Of a DNA stretch of 8,390 bases, positions 5,828 to 8,390 are shown in pieces. This stretch comes from Acidimicrobiales bacterium. GTDB lineage: Bacteria; Actinomycetota; Acidimicrobiia; Acidimicrobiales; RAAP-2. A model generated the notes under the pieces. That model saw only the letters and a program-made list of their open reading frames with translations, was not told the DNA's origin and made no database searches. The position numbers and the translations under genes are program-made. Positions within the stretch are counted from its first letter, which is position 1. Each line of letters begins with the position of its first letter. Where the stretch lies: NCBI GenBank assembly GCA_017882985.1, contig JADGOK010000020.1:1-8390 (forward strand), given 5' to 3'.

Positions 5828-6774
5828 GCGTCGCGTAGCTCCTTGCCGGTCAAGCTGATGAAGACCGTTTCGAGTGAGGGCTCCGCGACGGCGAGGTCGG
5901 CGACCTGGAATCCTCCGTCTTCGGCGGCACTCATGACGCGCGCGAGCAGACGATCGCCGCCGCTGACGTGGAGTTCGACGCCCTTGTCAGTGAGACGACT
6001 GGCGCTGATGCCCGTCACGCCGGCCTTGAGCGTGGCCGCCAGCTTTTCCTGGTCGCCGACGGCCTTGACGGTGACGATGGTGTCGATGCCGACCGAGCGC
6101 TTGAGCCCCGCGGGCGTGTCGAGGGCGAGAATCTTGCCGCGATCCATGATCGCGACCCGGTCACAGAGTTGATCGGCCTCCTCCATGTAGTGCGTCGTCA
6201 AGAGGATCGTCTGGCCGTCGCCGTTCAGCTGTTCGAGGATCTCCCACAGTGCCAGTCGGCTCTGTGGATCGAGACCAGCGGTCGGTTCGTCCATGAACAA
6301 GACCGCGGGTCGGTGGAAGATCGATCGCGCAACCATCAGGCGTTGGGCCATTCCGCCGGACAAGGCGTAGACCGAGGCCTTGGCCCACTTGGCCAGTTGA
6401 AACTGCTCGAGCAATCGGTTGGCGGTCTCGCGCGATTCGCTGGCGCCGATGCCGAAGAGGCGGCCGTGGAAGTAGAGGTTCTCCCATACCGTGAGTTGAC
6501 GGTCGAGCGTGTTGGTTTGTGACACGACGCCGATGAACTGCTTGGCGACGGCGGGATGGGCGACCACGTCAACGCCGGCGACGCGCGCGGTACCCGAAGT
6601 GGGGACGACCCTCGTCGTGAGCATTCCGGCGACCGTGGTCTTGCCGGCGCCGTTGGGACCGAGCAGTCCGAAGATCTCACCAGCCTCCACCGTGAGATTG
6701 AGCTCGTCCACCGCTCGAAAGTCCGCCCCGCTGTACACCTTCGTGAGATCCTCGGTGCGAATGACTGACGACAT
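5824..6774 (-). CDS. DrrA-like ABC transporter ATP-binding protein
   Basis: This ATPase subunit has 316 residues from the ATG at 6774 and energises the ABC-2 permease downstream. Motifs counted from that start: Walker A GPNGAGKTT (39-47), Q-loop Q86, signature LSGGMAQRL (138-146), Walker B VLFMDEP with D162 and E163, D-loop GLD (167-169) and switch H195 in TTHYMEEAD. The C-terminal 80 residues, ending AEPSLETVFISLTGKELRDA, form the extra domain (DUF4162-like) of drug-exporter ATPases such as DrrA. The start is uncertain. ATG 6819 (331 residues) would overlap a likely -10 box, and GTG 6810 (328 residues) would suit a leaderless transcript. I prefer 6774 because homologs usually begin just before 'IRTEDLTKVY' and because a perfect dyad occupies 6792-6815. 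None of the three has a clear Shine-Dalgarno. The frame is open back to 7050, inside the MFS gene, but that part is not protein-like. Confidence 0.92.
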   Translation of the reverse strand: MSSVIRTEDLTKVYSGADFRAVDELNLTVEAGEIFGLLGPNGAGKTTVAGMLTTRVVPTSGTARVAGVDVVAHPAVAKQFIGVVSQTNTLDRQLTVWENLYFHGRLFGIGASESRETANRLLEQFQLAKWAKASVYALSGGMAQRLMVARSIFHRPAVLFMDEPTAGLDPQSRLALWEILEQLNGDGQTILLTTHYMEEADQLCDRVAIMDRGKILALDTPAGLKRSVGIDTIVTVKAVGDQEKLAATLKAGVTGISASRLTDKGVELHVSGGDRLLARVMSAAEDGGFQVADLAVAEPSLETVFISLTGKELRDA

Positions 6775-6791
6775 GTTCGCGCGCGGTTGAT

Positions 6792-6815
6792 CCAACGTGC
6801 TGTCACTCACGTTGG
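6792..6815. promoter_or_regulatory. 24-bp operator-like dyad before the ABC operon
   Basis: CCAACGTG (6792-6799), 8 bases and CACGTTGG (6808-6815) form a perfect inverted repeat with half-site centres 16 bp apart. That size and symmetry suit a dimeric TetR- or MarR-type repressor. It covers the expected transcript start of the promoter at 6818-6840. An RNA hairpin in the 5' leader is the alternative. Confidence 0.4.
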
Positions 6816-6938
6816 TCATCTTAGGGACGGGGTCACCCGTTTGCCCAGTGACGTTGGTCTTCGATCGCAGGTCTACGTCGTCGTCGTTAAGGAGCAACGT
6901 CGGTGTGGTCGCGAACGAAGCCGTCGCTCGCCACGTTG
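6793..6938. repeat. Cluster of five ACGTTG motifs
   Basis: ACGTTG or its complement CAACGT occurs five times: 6793-6798, 6809-6814, 6851-6856, 6895-6900 and 6933-6938. Two copies share a longer 9-bp form, ACGTTGGTC (6809-6817 and 6851-6859), as a direct repeat offset by 42 bp. Successive offsets are 16, 42, 44 and 38 bp, close to four helical turns for the last three. The hexamer does occur elsewhere in the window, roughly once per kilobase by eye, so the density here is unusual. It lies between the MFS stop and the ABC ATPase start. Confidence 0.45.
6818..6840 (-). promoter_or_regulatory. Promoter with dyad in its spacer, ABC operon
   Basis: On the minus strand TAAGAT (6823-6818) fits TAnnnT. 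The 7 bases after it lead to a GTG at 6810, the expected transcript start. Upstream, the 14-base dyad ACGGG-N4-CCCGT (6840-6827) sits in the -35/-10 spacer. A partial -35 match, TGGGCA, lies 18 bases upstream of the -10. The placement suggests a second operator for the ABC pair. Confidence 0.35.
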
Positions 6939-8390
6939 CTACTCGGCGGTGAGTTCGAGGATCTCGGCAGGCGACATTCGTTTCGCGACGCCGGTGTTGG
7001 GCAAGAAGAGGGCCGGAGCGATGGCGAGCACGCAGGTGCCGAACGACCACCAGAACGAATGGCGAAACGCGCCCGCGATGCTCTGCAGGTCGTGCAGTGT
7101 GGGACGGATGAGTCCCGACTGCATCGCGGCGCCGGTCGTGGGAAAACGCTGGGCGATCTGGGTCTGCAGGACAACGGCGAAGATCGCGACGCCAAGCGAG
7201 CCGCCAATTTGGCGGACGATGCTGGTCGCCGACGTGGCCTTGGGAACGTCGGCGTGGGTCAGGTTGCGGTACGACGCGGCGAAGACGGGCATCATGCCAA
7301 AGCCCAGACCAATACCGCGCACGAAGAGTGCACCCGCAAGCAGGACGTAGCTGCTCGTCGCGGTGACGCCCGTGTACGCCAAGGTTCCCAAGGCCAGCAG
7401 CGACATGCCAACGGCGGCGACGTAGCGAGGCCCGCGCCGGTCGGATAAGGAACCGGCGTAACGCATCACCACTGCGGCGCCGATGCCCTGGGGAGCCATC
7501 AACAAACCGGCCTTCCAGGCGGGGTCACCCCGAACGATCTGGTAGTAGAAGGGCAGGAGAAACATGGTGCCGTAGAGGGTCGCGCCGGTAAGGAATATGC
7601 CAATAGAGGAGACCGAGAACGTTCGGTCTCTGAAGAGGCGCATCTCGATCAGCGGTTCGGGCGCCTTAATCGAACGTACGACGAACAAGGCACTGAGCAC
7701 GAGACCACCGATGAGGCTGTCCCATACCGACGCGCCACGGAAGCCGCCGACCGTGCCGACCTCGGAGAGGCCGTAGACAATCAGTGCCAGTCCCGGCGAC
7801 AGCAGCAGGAAGCCGAGCAGGTCGAAGCGGTGTTCCCGGTCGCCCGGGGTCTTGACGAGATAACTGCGCGACAGCCACAAGGCGACCAGGCCGATCGGTA
7901 CGTTGACGAAGAAGATCCAGCGCCACGACGTGTTCGACACGATCACGCCGCCCAGGACCGGACCGAGGATTGGACCCAGCAGCTGAGGGACCCCGATAAT
8001 GCCCATGACGCGACCCATCCGTTGCGGTCCCGCGGCCCGGGCCATGATCGACTGACCGACCGGCATGATCATGCCGCCACCGACACCCTGCAGGACCCGG
8101 AAGAAGATAAGGCTCGACGCCGACCACGCCACGCCGCAGAGCGCCGAACCAACGACGAAACACGCGAGTGAGATCATGTACACGGGCTTGGCGCCGAATC
8201 GGTGTACCGCCCAACCCGACACCGGAATGACCACCGCGAGTGACAACAGGTAGCCCGTCGTCACCCACTGGATCGTCGCGAGATTGACGTGAAAGTCCCC
8301 GCTGAGCGTGTGCAGGGCCACGGCGACGATGGTCGTGTCGAGAATCGACATGATTGTTCCGAGCACCACCACGACGCCGGCTTTGATAAT
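6939..8390 (-). CDS. DHA2-family MFS multidrug transporter, partial
   Basis: This is a 14-helix major facilitator of the EmrB/QacA (DHA2) drug:proton antiporter type. The frame stays open to the window edge (IIKAG before VVVLGTIMSILDTT), so the first residues lie outside; a GTG at 8372 (477 residues) is possible, but relatives usually have more N-terminal residues. Counting from that GTG, TM1 carries the DHA2 motif LDTTIVAVAL (11-20). Motif C is seen in GVPQLLGPILGPVLGG, followed by the hallmark WRWIFFVNVPIG. Fourteen hydrophobic stretches can be counted, ending FWWSFGTCVLAIAPALFL. The motif A region reads GWAVHRFGAK, with His57 where an Asp is usual. The C-terminal tail ends AEILELTAE. It lies upstream of, and on the same strand as, the ABC pair, with a regulatory gap between. 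Substrate unknown. Confidence 0.92.
   Translation of the reverse strand: MIKAGVVVVLGTIMSILDTTIVAVALHTLSGDFHVNLATIQWVTTGYLLSLAVVIPVSGWAVHRFGAKPVYMISLACFVVGSALCGVAWSASSLIFFRVLQGVGGGMIMPVGQSIMARAAGPQRMGRVMGIIGVPQLLGPILGPVLGGVIVSNTSWRWIFFVNVPIGLVALWLSRSYLVKTPGDREHRFDLLGFLLLSPGLALIVYGLSEVGTVGGFRGASVWDSLIGGLVLSALFVVRSIKAPEPLIEMRLFRDRTFSVSSIGIFLTGATLYGTMFLLPFYYQIVRGDPAWKAGLLMAPQGIGAAVVMRYAGSLSDRRGPRYVAAVGMSLLALGTLAYTGVTATSSYVLLAGALFVRGIGLGFGMMPVFAASYRNLTHADVPKATSATSIVRQIGGSLGVAIFAVVLQTQIAQRFPTTGAAMQSGLIRPTLHDLQSIAGAFRHSFWWSFGTCVLAIAPALFLPNTGVAKRMSPAEILELTAE

Noticed and set aside
5048..6172. 374-residue plus-strand ORF across the permease and ATPase genes
   Set aside because: It spans two well-defined opposite-strand genes and reads as Asp/Arg/His-rich mirror sequence without any domain.
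6775..7050. Long N-terminal extension of the ABC ATPase frame back to 7050
   Set aside because: It would overlap the end of the MFS gene and includes the intergenic motif cluster. The extra residues are not family-like, and the family normally begins near 6774.
6903..7448. Plus-strand ORF of 181 residues with a good Shine-Dalgarno (TTAAGGAG, 6887-6894) 8 bases before a GTG
   Set aside because: It runs antisense through the conserved MFS coding region, and its product is an Arg/Gly/Asp-rich low-complexity chain typical of a shadow frame. The ribosome-site match is probably chance.

Overview
The window looks like an actinobacterial chromosome segment. By eye it is GC-rich (around 60%), with G/C-ending codons in the main genes and GTG/TTG as well as ATG starts. 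It carries DrrA-type and EmrB/QacA-type exporters, and several promoters lie so close to the start codon that leaderless mRNA is likely. An Acidimicrobiia-like lineage would fit, but that is inference. No CRISPR array, insertion sequence, rRNA or complete tRNA is visible.

Layout. (1) Positions 1-1029 are sparsely coding. They hold a 22-base fragment matching the 3' end of a serine tRNA (49-70), a probable small helix-turn-helix protein on the minus strand (92-502), about 250 bases with no supported gene (503-753, apart from promoter signals), and a 56-residue acidic ORF on the plus strand (754-924) with its own promoter. This reads like the edge or remnant of an integrated element. (2) Positions 1030-3920 carry two plus-strand genes: a GH13 alpha-glucosidase of the oligo-1,6-glucosidase type, then a PLP enzyme of the sphingosine-1-phosphate lyase/group II decarboxylase fold. 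(3) A 6-bp hairpin separates that pair from a convergent minus-strand SIMPL-domain (YggE/DUF541) membrane-anchored protein (3933-4721). (4) Positions 4722-4957 are intergenic, with one possible weak terminator and no convincing promoter. (5) Positions 4958-8390 hold minus-strand export genes in transcription order: a 14-TM DHA2-family MFS transporter cut by the window end, a 119-164 base regulatory gap (depending on the start used) rich in ACGTTG motifs and dyads, a DrrA-like ABC ATPase, and an ABC-2 permease whose start overlaps the ATPase stop by 4 bases (ATGA).

How the genes may work together. The ATPase and permease almost certainly form one exporter. The MFS pump beside them suggests a small export or resistance locus, and the motif-dense gap suggests the ABC pair can be controlled separately. 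The GH13 enzyme would release glucose from short alpha-glucosides in the cytoplasm. The substrate of the PLP lyase-like enzyme cannot be told from sequence. I do not see a wholly new multi-gene system. The least explained parts are the tRNA-flanked left end with its HTH protein and dyad, the 56-residue protein, the ACGTTG cluster before the ABC operon, and a repeated promoter layout in which a TAnnnT -10 box ends 6-7 bases before a start codon.
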